From: a virus
IMG/VR virus record: IMGVR_UViG_3300043788_000169
Location: 62,001 to 126,000 of that record
DNA length: 64,000 bases
Strand: one strand, 5' to 3'
In this document: one piece after another, positions 49,628 to 57,777 of the stretch
How positions within the stretch are numbered: the first letter of the stretch is position 1
How the letters are laid out: each line of letters begins with the position of its first letter
The notes under the pieces: generated by a model
What the model saw: only the letters and a program-made list of their open reading frames with translations
What the model was told of the DNA's origin: nothing
Database searches by the model: none
Program-made: the position numbers and the translations under genes

Positions 49628-50356
49628 ATGATGCTCATCGGTGGTACTTGCGTTTCCCAGGAACAGGCCGTCCATGCCCTCGACGTCCTGCGCGAAAGCC
49701 CTGGGATGATGGTCCGGCAGCCTCTCCAGCGGGCCGGGAACCCGCTGGCGGCCTGCGACTACCACGCGGCCGCTGCGCCGTTCCGTCCCCGGCCCCAGGA
49801 CGTGCCTGCGGCCGGGCGGGGCGCTGCCGGGCGGCACCTGACCAAGCCCGCGTTCGTGCTGGCGATCGAGACAGCTCTGGCTCTCGATCGCCAGGCGGCC
49901 GAGCGCAAAGCCGAGCTGGAGCGGGCGGTGGCCGCCCTGCAGCCGCCCGTGTCCCGTGAGGATGTCGACGCGGCTATGGCGGCCTTCGCCGTTGATTGCT
50001 CTTACGTGACCTCGATGGCCAGCAACGCCGTCGCGGTGCTGCGCAAGCGCTACGCCGCGGGCAGGAGGGTTGCCCTCCGCGCGGCCTCTCAGGCGGCCGT
50101 GGCGCTGTGCTCCAGCCGCCCGGGTGCGTTCCGGTGCGCGGCGGTCGCGCCGTGCGGGACGGGCGACTGCAGGCTCGCCCGCGGGGTGCTGGCGGGACTC
50201 GACGTCCCGGCGGTCAGGGAAGTGCGCGGCCCGGCGCTGGCCCGGCCCGGCAATCACGTGGCGGCCGGGGACCGGTTCGCGCCTGATGTCATGCTCGACC
50301 CCCTGCTGGAGCGGCAGCCCTGGACCGCTGGCGGTGGCCTGGCTGTCGCCGTATAG
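49628..50356 (+). CDS. Unknown protein sharing a domain with the sigma-like gene
   Basis: 242 residues. Residues about 10-45 (ALDVLRESPGMMVRQPLQRA, then GNPLA) closely match a segment of the sigma-like protein at 62682 (ALNVLREAPGIMVRQPLAKA, then GHPLA). A long charged helix near 80-110 (TALALDRQAAERKAELERAV) and a Cys-containing C-terminal half follow. No known function for the shared segment. Ends with a hairpin terminator. Confidence 0.68.
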   Translation: MMLIGGTCVSQEQAVHALDVLRESPGMMVRQPLQRAGNPLAACDYHAAAAPFRPRPQDVPAAGRGAAGRHLTKPAFVLAIETALALDRQAAERKAELERAVAALQPPVSREDVDAAMAAFAVDCSYVTSMASNAVAVLRKRYAAGRRVALRAASQAAVALCSSRPGAFRCAAVAPCGTGDCRLARGVLAGLDVPAVREVRGPALARPGNHVAAGDRFAPDVMLDPLLERQPWTAGGGLAVAV

Positions 50357-50425
50357 TGGCCGGTGCCTAACACCCACCCCGGTGTGCGGCGGTCCAGCCC
50401 CAGCAGGCGAGCAGGGCTGATGGGC

Positions 50426-50456
50426 AGAAGGCCGGGACTCGGACTCCCGGCCTTCT
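50426..50456 (+). terminator. Hairpin terminator
   Basis: Perfect 12-bp stem AGAAGGCCGGGA / TCCCGGCCTTCT with a 7-base loop, 70 bases after the stop at 50356. Confidence 0.8.
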
Positions 50457-50477
50457 GTGTCCCCCGATGTACTGCCC

Positions 50478-50903
50478 GTGGAGTTCAGTGACGATCAGCG
50501 CGCCGCGGTCATCCTCGGCGCTGCCGACGGCCTGACTCTGGCTATCTCCGAGATCCTCGGCCTGCGGCTGCACGAGACCGCGATCTTCCATTCGGGCCTG
50601 TCGGCCGGGCTGGGCGAGCTGGTCGGGATGACCGCGGCTTTGTGGCTGTCTGCGGACAAGCCGAAGGGCTTCCTCGCGGCGCTTGGGTGCGGGATTGCCA
50701 CGCTGCTGGCCTGTGCGCTGCCCTGCGTGCCGTTCGTGGTCGGCGGGTCTCCCGGAGCCTGGATCGCCGCAGTGGGGATGATTGCTGGCCTGGGGGCTCT
50801 GGTGTGCTGGCTGCGGCCGCAGCGCGGCCTGCGTGCGGTGGTCGAGACCTACGGTGTGCTGGCCGCCGCCGGGCTGCTGTGCTTTGTGTCGTCCCTGATC
50901 TGA
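50478..50903 (+). CDS. Multi-pass membrane protein, VIT/CCC1-like N-terminus
   Basis: 141 residues from GTG 50478; GTG 50457 is in frame but falls on the terminator stem edge. About four membrane helices. The opening AAVILGAADGLTLAISEILG resembles the first helix of VIT1/CCC1 iron/manganese transporters (G-x-x-D-G-L). The protein is shorter than those transporters, so the function stays open. Start of a four- or five-gene run of membrane proteins. Confidence 0.65.
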   Translation: MEFSDDQRAAVILGAADGLTLAISEILGLRLHETAIFHSGLSAGLGELVGMTAALWLSADKPKGFLAALGCGIATLLACALPCVPFVVGGSPGAWIAAVGMIAGLGALVCWLRPQRGLRAVVETYGVLAAAGLLCFVSSLI

Positions 50904-50916
50904 CGATGGCGCGGGC

Positions 50917-51360
50917 ATGAACGTCGTCACGGCGCCTGACCCGCGCTCTGCGCGGCTGCCGGTCCGCAGTCTTCTGTTCATCGCCGCGCTCTGCGTGCTC
51001 GCGGTCTTCTACACGATCCACATGCGCCAGTGCCAGTCCGAGGCGTGGCGGATCATCGGCTCGCGCGACCCCACGGGCGCCTGGTACGGGTTCTGGTCGG
51101 GGCTGGGTGGCTCGCTGCCGGACATCGCGCTGTTCACCGGGGTGGCTGCGTGGTACCTGCACCACACCTGCCATATGAGCCCCTGGTGCCTTCGCTGGGG
51201 CAAGTTCGAGGCTGCCGGAGGAGTGTTCAGGCTGTGCCGTCACCATCATCCAGACATCGCCGCGCTGAAGCATCTTTCACGCCGCGACATGATTCACAAG
51301 CTGCACCGGGAGCACCTGGACCGGACCTCTCGCCGGGCACCGGCCAAGCCAAGGGCCTGA
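50917..51360 (+). CDS. Membrane protein with Cys/His cytoplasmic domain
   Basis: 147 residues. Helices at 17-36 (SLLFIAALCVLAVFYTI) and 60-85 (GGSLPDIALFTGVAAWYLHH), then a soluble region with HTCHMSPWCLRWGKFEAAG and FRLCRHHHPDI. This layout is typical of small actinophage membrane proteins carrying a CHxxxCxxxG..CRxHHPD metal motif. Function unknown. Confidence 0.72.
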   Translation: MNVVTAPDPRSARLPVRSLLFIAALCVLAVFYTIHMRQCQSEAWRIIGSRDPTGAWYGFWSGLGGSLPDIALFTGVAAWYLHHTCHMSPWCLRWGKFEAAGGVFRLCRHHHPDIAALKHLSRRDMIHKLHREHLDRTSRRAPAKPRA

Positions 51361-51713
51361 ACACCCACCACAAGGCCGCGCTCGCGACGATCTCGGCCTG
51401 CTCGGCTCTCACGATGCTGTGGGGCTGGCTGTTCTCGCTGGCTGAGCATCTGCCCGTCACCACCGGCCTGTACTGGAGCGTGATCACCGCGGCGACCGTC
51501 GGCTACGGCGACGTGATCCCGCACAACCCGCTTGGCCGGCTGATCGCCGTGGCGGCCGCCATCACCGCGATCCCGCTCTACTCGGCCAGCGTCGGCCTGT
51601 TCATCGGGGGAGTGGCCGCCCGGGTCATCCACAACGTTGTGCACGATGCCAAGACCGAAATCAAGGACCATGTCGAGGAGCGGCTGCGTCATCATCTGCA
51701 AAACCGCATGTAG
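51357..51713 (+). CDS. Two-TM potassium channel-like protein
   Basis: Hydrophobic helix (ATISACSALTMLWGWLFSLA), pore helix and filter (WSVITAATVGYGDVIPHNPL), second helix (LIAVAAAITAIPLYSASVGL), then a charged cytoplasmic helix (HDAKTEIKDHVEERLRHHLQ). TVGYGD is the canonical K+ selectivity filter and the TM-pore-TM spacing fits the Ion_trans_2/KcsA class. No ATG or GTG gives a complete first helix; CTG at 51357 overlaps the previous stop (CTGA) and is proposed as start, ATG 51414 would truncate helix 1. Sits among other membrane genes. Confidence 0.85.
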   Translation: MNTHHKAALATISACSALTMLWGWLFSLAEHLPVTTGLYWSVITAATVGYGDVIPHNPLGRLIAVAAAITAIPLYSASVGLFIGGVAARVIHNVVHDAKTEIKDHVEERLRHHLQNRM

Positions 51714-51783
51714 CCTGCGCGTTTGCCTGCGCTGGGCACTCCACCTGCGGTAAGTTCGCCGCGCAGCCACCGGAAGGGACGCC

Positions 51784-52386
51784 ATGAGCAAGCTGGACCG
51801 CCGCGACGCACTCCGGATCGAGGCGCTGCACGCCGCAGTCGCCTTCGCGGCCTCGGCTGATCCTGATGCAGTGCTGCTTGCAGTAGCCGACGACTGTTTC
51901 GGCTGGCTCGTACGGCATGAGACGGAGAAGCTTGCCATCTCCGTTAAGGTGACCCGTCCCGATGAGACAGTCGCGTTCACCGCCCAGATCACCCAGTCCG
52001 CAGGAGAAGGGAACACGCCGCTCATGACCGCTATGTTCGACGCAGACACCGCCACCATCACCATCGAGCCGGAAGACTCGATGAACCAGCCGACCGGCGA
52101 CAGCCTGACCGTTGCGCAGAGCGACAGCGGCACGCCGACGACCGGCGGCGCCCCGGCCACGCCTGGCACGGTTGCCAACGTCACCTACACCACCGACGAC
52201 AACGGCGCGATCACCGACGTCACGGTCGCCCCGGTGGCCACGGGCTCGGTCACGATCACGGTGTCGGACCCGAGCGCGCCGAGCGTGGCCCCGTTCACCA
52301 ACACCTTCGACGTCGCTGCGGGCGCAACCGCGTCACTGGTCGGCAACGTCACGGTCAACGCAGGGGCGAACTCGCCGTCTGCCTGA
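51784..52386 (+). CDS. Unknown protein with Ig-like beta domain
   Basis: 200 residues, ATG 51784. The N-terminal 110 residues mix helix and strand (DALRIEALHAAVAFAASADP, EKLAISVKVTRPDETVAFTA). The C-terminal 80 residues are Thr/Val/Ala-rich strands (TPGTVANVTYTTDDNGAITD, then GSVTITVSDPSAP), like surface Ig-type modules decorating phage heads or tails. Function unknown. Confidence 0.65.
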   Translation: MSKLDRRDALRIEALHAAVAFAASADPDAVLLAVADDCFGWLVRHETEKLAISVKVTRPDETVAFTAQITQSAGEGNTPLMTAMFDADTATITIEPEDSMNQPTGDSLTVAQSDSGTPTTGGAPATPGTVANVTYTTDDNGAITDVTVAPVATGSVTITVSDPSAPSVAPFTNTFDVAAGATASLVGNVTVNAGANSPSA

Positions 52387-52408
52387 TTTACCGGACGATG
52401 CCCAGGAA

Positions 52409-52912
52409 GTGAGTCCTGAGGCACGTGCCGGCGCAGCCGGGAACTGGCGGTCCTATCCTCCTCTGGTCCGCCAGTTCGTCCGGCTGACGCGTCACCAGCG
52501 CGCCGTGTCCGCCGAAGTCCGGCGGCCGGTGCGTTTTCGTGACCCGGTCACGGGCGACGAGCTGACCCTGGCCGAGGAAGCCTCCTGGAAGATGCAGGGG
52601 ATCATCCGGCGCTGGACGTTCGTGGTGGTCGTCACCCTGGTAACGGCTGCGGTCTGGACCTATGTCGGGGTGTCGGCGGGATGGTCGCTTCGCAGCGGCG
52701 CGCTGGCCGACCTGACGTGGTGGAACCTCGGGGCCTCCTATCTCGCCATCCTCATCGAGTCGACGGTCGGCATCGCAATGTTCAGCCAGACCCGGCGCGA
52801 TGCAGTGAAGATCCGCAAGATCGAGGCCATCGCTGAAAGCCAGACCGCGCTCATGTCCCTGATCTGCGCGCACCTGGGCATAGAGGTGCCCGATAGCAAG
52901 CCACCGGTATAA
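52409..52912 (+). CDS. Two-TM membrane protein
   Basis: 167 residues from GTG 52409. Soluble start (YPPLVRQFVRLTRHQRAV), helices WTFVVVVTLVTAAVWTYVGV and YLAILIESTVGIAMF, then a charged helix (RRDAVKIRKIEAIAESQTAL). The tail is reminiscent of the low-affinity iron permease type (D..i..KldEl), but only weakly. Function unknown. Confidence 0.65.
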   Translation: MSPEARAGAAGNWRSYPPLVRQFVRLTRHQRAVSAEVRRPVRFRDPVTGDELTLAEEASWKMQGIIRRWTFVVVVTLVTAAVWTYVGVSAGWSLRSGALADLTWWNLGASYLAILIESTVGIAMFSQTRRDAVKIRKIEAIAESQTALMSLICAHLGIEVPDSKPPV

Positions 52913-52917
52913 GAGAC

Positions 52918-54639
52918 GTGATCGCTGACGTCAGAACGTGGGATCCGCGTGTCCGCATGCAGGCTGCCTGGATTGCCCACGAGGCGCCCGACATCACCGA
53001 CTACGAGGTTCCAGCCTGCTGGAACGATAGAGTCTGCCTCCAGCACCGGCAGTCTTCCGGCAGCTGCCCGCTGTGCGGCTCGGGCCGCAGCCCGCACCTG
53101 TGCCCGCTGTGCGACTACTGCGGGGTCATGCTCCGGCGCCATCAGCGGACCGGTTCCATGTGGCTGTTCCTGGCGGGAGATGCCCTGCTGGCGGACACGG
53201 TGGGCCTGGGCAAGACGCCCTCGGTGACCGGGATGCTCGCCTTCTGCAGGGAATCCGGCGAGCTGAGCCTGCAGAACCGGGCGGTGGTCGTCGCCAAGTC
53301 CAGTGCCGTTGGCCAGTGGGCCACGCAGCTGACCCGCATGATCCCGTCGCTGCGGGTGATCGCCACGACCGGCAGCATGTCCAAGCAGCAGCGGATCAAC
53401 GCCTACCTGACCCCGTGGGAGGTAGCGGTCATCTCCGAGCGCACGCTGGCCTCGGCCCGCGGGGCGAAGCGGAGCAAGGAAGGCGACCTCACGTATTTGT
53501 CGCACTTCCCGGTCGGGATCGTCGTTGCCGACGACACCGATGCCATGCGCACTCGTACGACCCGGACGTCGCACGCGGTCCGCGAGCTGGCTGGCCGGGC
53601 GTCCCGGGTGGTCATCGTGCACGGTACGCCGCTCCAGAAGAAGATGGATGAGCTTTACAACTTCCTGGAGCCGATCGGTGGCCCGGCCCGCCTCGGCAGC
53701 CAGCGGCAGTTCCACTACCGGTACGTCACCACCTCGACCGACGTCTACTACACCCGCGACAGCACCGGGCAGGTGGTCGAGTGCGAGCGCACCACCGACA
53801 CCGGGGTCAAGAACGAGCAGGAGCTGCAGCAGCTGATCGCCCCGCTGATCCTGCGCCGCCGGCCCGAGCACGTGGACGACATGACCCTGCCCGCGATTCA
53901 GCCGAACGTCGTCTGGCTCGACCCCTCCCCGGCGCAGGCCCGGCGCTATGCCGAGCTGCAGGACGGTGTGCTGCGCCTGATACGTGAGCAGGGCGAGACC
54001 ATCAGCCGTCCGCAGGCGGCCGCGCTGTGGACCCACGGCTGGCAGATCTGCTCCGGGCTGGCCACCCTGGACGAGGGCCCGGGCGACGACAGCATCAAGC
54101 TCGACTGGATCATGGAGCACGTCGAGCCGCCGGGCGCCATGAGCCTGGGCGGGTTCGCTGGCGATAAGGCCGTGGTGTTCGTCAACTTCAAGCCGAACGT
54201 GGAGGCCCTGTCCCGGCGGCTGGACGTCGCGGGCATCCGGCATGTAGTCATGTGGGGGAACGAGACCGGGCAGGCCGAGCGTGACCGCCGGCTGACCGCG
54301 TTCCGCCAGGACCCTGGCTGCCGGATGCTGATCGGGACGACGACTATCGAGATGAGCCTGAACCTCCAGGCCGCACGTCATCTCATTGCCGTCGATACCA
54401 TCCCGAATCCCGCGCGCATGACGCAGCTGGCGGGGCGCGTGAGGCGCGCGGGATCTCCGTTCAGCACGGTGTACTTTCATCAGCTTCTGCTTCGTGGGAC
54501 GCAGGAGGAGGGTATTCTCAACCAGCTGTACTCCGAGCAGGAGACCGCGGACACCGTCTGGGGAGAGCAGGGAGACCTGTTCCAGGACAGGACCCCGCTG
54601 GAGATGCTGCGGATGATCGCAGCCCGGAGGGCGGCATAG
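52918..54639 (+). CDS. SF2 (SNF2-like) helicase/ATPase
   Basis: 573 residues from GTG 52918. A zinc-rich N-terminal region (CPLCGSGRSPHLCPLCDYCG, 42-62) precedes the ATPase: motif I LADTVGLGKT near 94, Ib-like VVVAKSSAVGQWATQL, motif II GIVVADDTDAM near 200 (DDTD in place of DEAH), motif III VIVHGTPLQKK, motif V TTTIEMSLNLQAA, motif VI QLAGRVRRAG near 506. SNF2-like phage proteins remodel or unwind DNA during replication or recombination. First gene of the replication operon, with a six-base gap to the gene before it. Confidence 0.88.
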   Translation: MIADVRTWDPRVRMQAAWIAHEAPDITDYEVPACWNDRVCLQHRQSSGSCPLCGSGRSPHLCPLCDYCGVMLRRHQRTGSMWLFLAGDALLADTVGLGKTPSVTGMLAFCRESGELSLQNRAVVVAKSSAVGQWATQLTRMIPSLRVIATTGSMSKQQRINAYLTPWEVAVISERTLASARGAKRSKEGDLTYLSHFPVGIVVADDTDAMRTRTTRTSHAVRELAGRASRVVIVHGTPLQKKMDELYNFLEPIGGPARLGSQRQFHYRYVTTSTDVYYTRDSTGQVVECERTTDTGVKNEQELQQLIAPLILRRRPEHVDDMTLPAIQPNVVWLDPSPAQARRYAELQDGVLRLIREQGETISRPQAAALWTHGWQICSGLATLDEGPGDDSIKLDWIMEHVEPPGAMSLGGFAGDKAVVFVNFKPNVEALSRRLDVAGIRHVVMWGNETGQAERDRRLTAFRQDPGCRMLIGTTTIEMSLNLQAARHLIAVDTIPNPARMTQLAGRVRRAGSPFSTVYFHQLLLRGTQEEGILNQLYSEQETADTVWGEQGDLFQDRTPLEMLRMIAARRAA

Positions 54640-54641
54640 CC

Positions 54642-54836
54642 ATGGCCGTAACCGATCGGTTCTGGCGAGTGACCTTGAAACTGCCCCACGGAGCCGTGAT
54701 GATGTTTTCCGTAACGGGCGCTACGCGCCATGACGCTGCTGCGGCCACGTTTTACCACCTGCTGCACCACGGGCCGCCCCCTGGCAAGATCAGTGACATC
54801 AAGCTGCTGCAGCAGGCTCACCACGTTAAGTCGTGA
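54642..54836 (+). CDS. Small basic protein, unknown
   Basis: 64 residues. FWRVTLKLPHGAVMMFSVTG and AATFYHLLHHGPPPG suggest a strand-strand-helix fold. Locked between the helicase and the sigma gene (GTGA overlap at its end). No family recognised. Confidence 0.62.
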   Translation: MAVTDRFWRVTLKLPHGAVMMFSVTGATRHDAAAATFYHLLHHGPPPGKISDIKLLQQAHHVKS

Positions 54837-55516
54837 CGCCGGAGATCGAGCGTCTTGTTGCGGAGCTGATGCCCCAGGCCAAGGCCGAGGCTTGGAAGCT
54901 GTTCAACTCGGCGCCCCAGCAGCTGAGCCTGGACGAGCTGGTCTCGTGGGCTTATCTCGGGCTGGCCAAGGCTGGGGACCGGTGGCAGGGGTACTGCGAG
55001 AAGAACAGCTACAGCCCGGACGCCACGCAGTATTTCGCTGCGTATGCGCTGCGCTACATCCGCGGGACGATGGTCGACTCCCTGCGCTCCTCCGACCACG
55101 TCACCCGTTCGATGCGCCGCCGGGCCAAGGATCTGCGCGAGGCCGGCCAGGATCTTGGCGTCGGTGAGGGCGAGCTGGCGGAGAAGACCGGCCTGACCGT
55201 CCAGCAGATCCGGGCCACGGTCGCCGCGGTGGCCCGGCGGCCGGTGTCCATGGATGCCGAGCCCGTCGACATCGCGGATGACGACGACGTGGAGGGCCAG
55301 GCGGTGGTCAATACCGTGCTGGCCGCCGCGGTGCAGGTGCTGCTGGCCCAGCCCCCTGACGTCCAGGCTGTGATCGCGCTGCGCTACCACCAGGGGATGG
55401 ATCTTCGGGCGGTGGCTGCGCAGCTGGGGCGCCCGGAGGCCGAAGTAGGTGACCTGCACACCGCTGGCATCCTCGCCGTGCACGAGGCCATGCTCTCAGC
55501 GGTTGATGAATCCTAG
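54833..55516 (+). CDS. Sigma-70 family RNA polymerase sigma factor
   Basis: 227 residues from GTG 54833. Region 2 is clear (LDELVSWAYLGLAKAGDRWQ, then FAAYALRYIRGTMVDSLRSS with basic SMRRRAKDLREA), close to the FliA/WhiG/SigB class. A region 3-like helix pair follows (GELAEKTGLTVQQIRATVAA). Region 4 is present (DVQAVIALRYHQGMDLRAVA, QLGRPEAEVGDLHTAGI). Phage sigma factors redirect host RNA polymerase to late or middle genes. Cognate promoters have not been identified here; the palindromic promoters look like primary-sigma promoters instead. Confidence 0.86.
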   Translation: MTPEIERLVAELMPQAKAEAWKLFNSAPQQLSLDELVSWAYLGLAKAGDRWQGYCEKNSYSPDATQYFAAYALRYIRGTMVDSLRSSDHVTRSMRRRAKDLREAGQDLGVGEGELAEKTGLTVQQIRATVAAVARRPVSMDAEPVDIADDDDVEGQAVVNTVLAAAVQVLLAQPPDVQAVIALRYHQGMDLRAVAAQLGRPEAEVGDLHTAGILAVHEAMLSAVDES

Positions 55517-55578
55517 GGATCACCATCGGGAGCAGCCCCGTGACCGGTATAAACGAGCGGGTGTGGGGGAGGCGCAGT

Positions 55579-55956
55579 ATGCACGCATATTCTGATGAAG
55601 AGGTGGCCCAGGTAGCGCACGGAGCGCTCCGCAGCCTGCAGGGTATCCACCGGAACCCGTGGCCGGCTGAGCCCTGGGAGGAACTGGGCTCGGACGCCCG
55701 GGCGTCGGTCATCGCTGGTGTCCGGCAGGCTCGGTCCGGGGTGACACCCCGCGGCCTGCACGAGGCGTGGGTGGAGTACCGCCGGCTGGAGGGCTGGCTT
55801 CCGGGGGAAGCCAAGGACCCGGTGCTGCGCACCCACCCGAACCTGGTTCCGTGGGATGAGCTGGACCCCGCCGAGAGGGATAAGGACGTGCTGTTCCTCA
55901 TGGTCGTGACCGCGCTGACGCTCGACATGCGCGGGATGCTGCTCTCCGGTCTGTAA
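55579..55956 (+). CDS. RyR-domain protein
   Basis: 125 residues from ATG 55579 behind GGGGGAGG. Contains the RyR pattern known from ryanodine receptors and small phage proteins: SVIAGVRQARSGVTPRGLHE, HEAWVEYRRLEGWLPGEAKD, HPNLVPWDELDPAERDKDVL, then FLMVVTAL. The order W/H-x-GW...HP.LVPWdEL...E+.KD is the family signature. In phages its role is unknown; ligand binding is likely. Confidence 0.8.
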   Translation: MHAYSDEEVAQVAHGALRSLQGIHRNPWPAEPWEELGSDARASVIAGVRQARSGVTPRGLHEAWVEYRRLEGWLPGEAKDPVLRTHPNLVPWDELDPAERDKDVLFLMVVTALTLDMRGMLLSGL

Positions 55957-55963
55957 CAGCCTC

Positions 55964-56428
55964 ATGCTGGACCGTGCAGAGAAGCTGGCAGGGCGCTGGT
56001 TCAAGGCGCAGATGGATGCCTACCTGGACCGCCTGAACGCCGAGGACCCGCCGAACTTCGTGGTGCCCGAGGTGCTGCGCAACCCGCGCCACGACTGCGC
56101 GCACCGCGGCGGGGTCTCGACGTCCTTCAAGATGGCAGAGATCTATGTCACCTCGCCGGAGATCTGGATCTGCTACTGCAGCGCGACTGGCCTGATGGGG
56201 CCGGACTTCCCTCATGACGACTGCCAGGGCGGCGTCGTGGCTGCGCCGGAGGCCCGTTTCGGGTTCCTGTACTCCGAAGGCCGGTGCCGCTGCGGGATCC
56301 ACGGCCGCTCGCCGTCCGGCCGCATTACCGATGCCTACGACCGACCACCGATCGGAAGGGTACGGGCGTGGCAGACGACGGTCATGGCGGCAAAGTCCCC
56401 GGGAAGTGGAAGGACGCCCTCCCGGTAG
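55964..56428 (+). CDS. Cys/His protein, unknown
   Basis: 154 residues, ATG 55964. Helix near the start (MLDRAEKLAGRWFKAQMDAY) and a metal-binding middle (HDCAHRGGVSTSFKMAEIYV, ICYCSATG, DDCQGG, CRCGIHG). The last ~20 codons overlap the next gene by 61 bases in another frame and look like shadow sequence. Function unknown. Confidence 0.62.
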   Translation: MLDRAEKLAGRWFKAQMDAYLDRLNAEDPPNFVVPEVLRNPRHDCAHRGGVSTSFKMAEIYVTSPEIWICYCSATGLMGPDFPHDDCQGGVVAAPEARFGFLYSEGRCRCGIHGRSPSGRITDAYDRPPIGRVRAWQTTVMAAKSPGSGRTPSR

Positions 56429-56982
56429 TTCCCGATAAGGTCGCGGAGCACCTCGATGCGGGCCGCGACGTGCCGCTGGAAGCCATGGTCAGCGACGCGG
56501 CCATGGAGCAGTTCGAGGACCACGTCAAGCGCCAGGCAGAGCCGGTGCACGCTGAGGATCTGATCCCGGTCGCCCGCAACGACCCGCGGATTCAGGGCCC
56601 TGCCCCGGGCAACGGCTCGGTGCTGCCCAAGGTGCCGGTCCGGCGCCGAGTCATCCCGGCCCCGTTCAAGCGGCCGAGCATCCACATCGACCACCACGGC
56701 AAGAGCTGGCAGGTCAAGCACGCCGGGTCGGTGCAGGCCGGGGACATCGTGCCAGATGTCGGCCGGGTGGCCAAGGCTGAGCAGCGGACCCGGTACGTGC
56801 GGATGTCGGAAGTGATGAGGCTGGAGGATCTTCAGCTGCACGCCCTGAACCCGCACAAGCAGGTGGCGGTCGGCCTCGAAGTCGTGCTCACTGGTATAGA
56901 TGGCCGTGAGCACCTATTTGAGCCGTCTCAGCGCATACGAGTCTTCACCGCGGGAGAGCACGCAGGTGCCCGCGCCGACTAA
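56368..56982 (+). CDS. Unknown charged protein
   Basis: 204 residues from GTG 56368. Acidic helical N-terminus (DAAMEQFEDHVKRQAEPVHA) and a beta-rich C-terminal half (SIHIDHHGKSWQVKHAGSVQ, QVAVGLEVVLTGIDG). No family recognised. Confidence 0.66.
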   Translation: MADDGHGGKVPGKWKDALPVVPDKVAEHLDAGRDVPLEAMVSDAAMEQFEDHVKRQAEPVHAEDLIPVARNDPRIQGPAPGNGSVLPKVPVRRRVIPAPFKRPSIHIDHHGKSWQVKHAGSVQAGDIVPDVGRVAKAEQRTRYVRMSEVMRLEDLQLHALNPHKQVAVGLEVVLTGIDGREHLFEPSQRIRVFTAGEHAGARAD

Positions 56983-57172
56983 GGCCCGCGCCGAGCTGGG
57001 AGCTGTCCCGGCCGAGATGGTCACCGGCCTGCGCCCGCATGACTGCATCAACTGCAGCTGGGCCATGGTCCACAAGGTGTGGACCCTGAAGTTCATCCAT
57101 TCCGAGTGCCCGGCGCACCGCGGCCTGCCGCGCGCCACCGACGGGCTGCGCTCCTGGATGCTTGCCGGATGA
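56966..57172 (+). CDS. Small zinc-finger-like protein
   Basis: 68 residues from GTG 56966; ATG 56900 is a longer alternative that would overlap more. Contains HDCINCSWAMVHKVWTLKFI with HSECPAHRGL, a C..C..H..C..H set fit for one zinc. ATGA overlap with the methyltransferase gene suggests a partner or accessory role. Confidence 0.62.
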   Translation: MPAPTKARAELGAVPAEMVTGLRPHDCINCSWAMVHKVWTLKFIHSECPAHRGLPRATDGLRSWMLAG

Positions 57173-57777
57173 AGACAGGCAGCCTCTGCACGGGCTACAG
57201 CGGCCTGGAGCTGGGTGCCGCCGCCCACTTCGACATCGACCTGCAGTGGGTGGCTGACAATGACCCTGACGCCGCGGTGGCGCTGGCTGAGCACCATCCC
57301 GGTGTGCCGAACCTCGGTGACATCAAAGAGGTCGACTGGTCCCGCGTCACCCCGGTCGAGCTGCTGCTCCTGGGCTTCCCGTGCCAGGACGTCTCGTCGG
57401 CCGGCAGGCGGGCGGGGCTCCAGCCCGGTAACAGGAGCGGGATCTGGTCGCACTGTGCTTATGCGATAGGAGTGCTACGACCCCAGCTGGTGATCATAGA
57501 GAACGTAAAGGGGCTGCTCAGTGCTCGTGCCCACAGCGACGTGGAATCCTGTTCGTGGTGTCTGGGAAACACCACAGAGCGCAGCTTGCGGGCACTTGGT
57601 GCCGTACTTGGCGACCTTGCCACGCTCGGGTATGATGCGGAATGGACGACTCTACCCGCCTCTGACGCGGGATGCTGCCATCCCCGCGACCGGGTCTTCA
57701 TCATCGCTTGGCTTGCGGCTGTTCAAGACGCCGACAGCCCAGCTGGGGATCAACGGCGGGAGCCAGCACCCGTCTAA
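57169..57777 (+). CDS. C5-cytosine DNA methyltransferase, N-terminal/catalytic part
   Basis: 202 residues, ATG overlapping the previous TGA. Motif I CTGYSGLELGAA at 7-18, motif II-like VADNDPDA, catalytic motif IV GFPCQDVSSAGRRAG with Cys72, motif VI ENV at 111-113, motif VIII-like HPRDRVFIIA near 171-180. It ends before the target-recognition domain and motifs IX-X; these are in the +1 frame of the following gene. The enzyme would protect phage DNA from host restriction or mark it; activity may need the second ORF. Confidence 0.88.
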   Translation: MKTGSLCTGYSGLELGAAAHFDIDLQWVADNDPDAAVALAEHHPGVPNLGDIKEVDWSRVTPVELLLLGFPCQDVSSAGRRAGLQPGNRSGIWSHCAYAIGVLRPQLVIIENVKGLLSARAHSDVESCSWCLGNTTERSLRALGAVLGDLATLGYDAEWTTLPASDAGCCHPRDRVFIIAWLAAVQDADSPAGDQRREPAPV

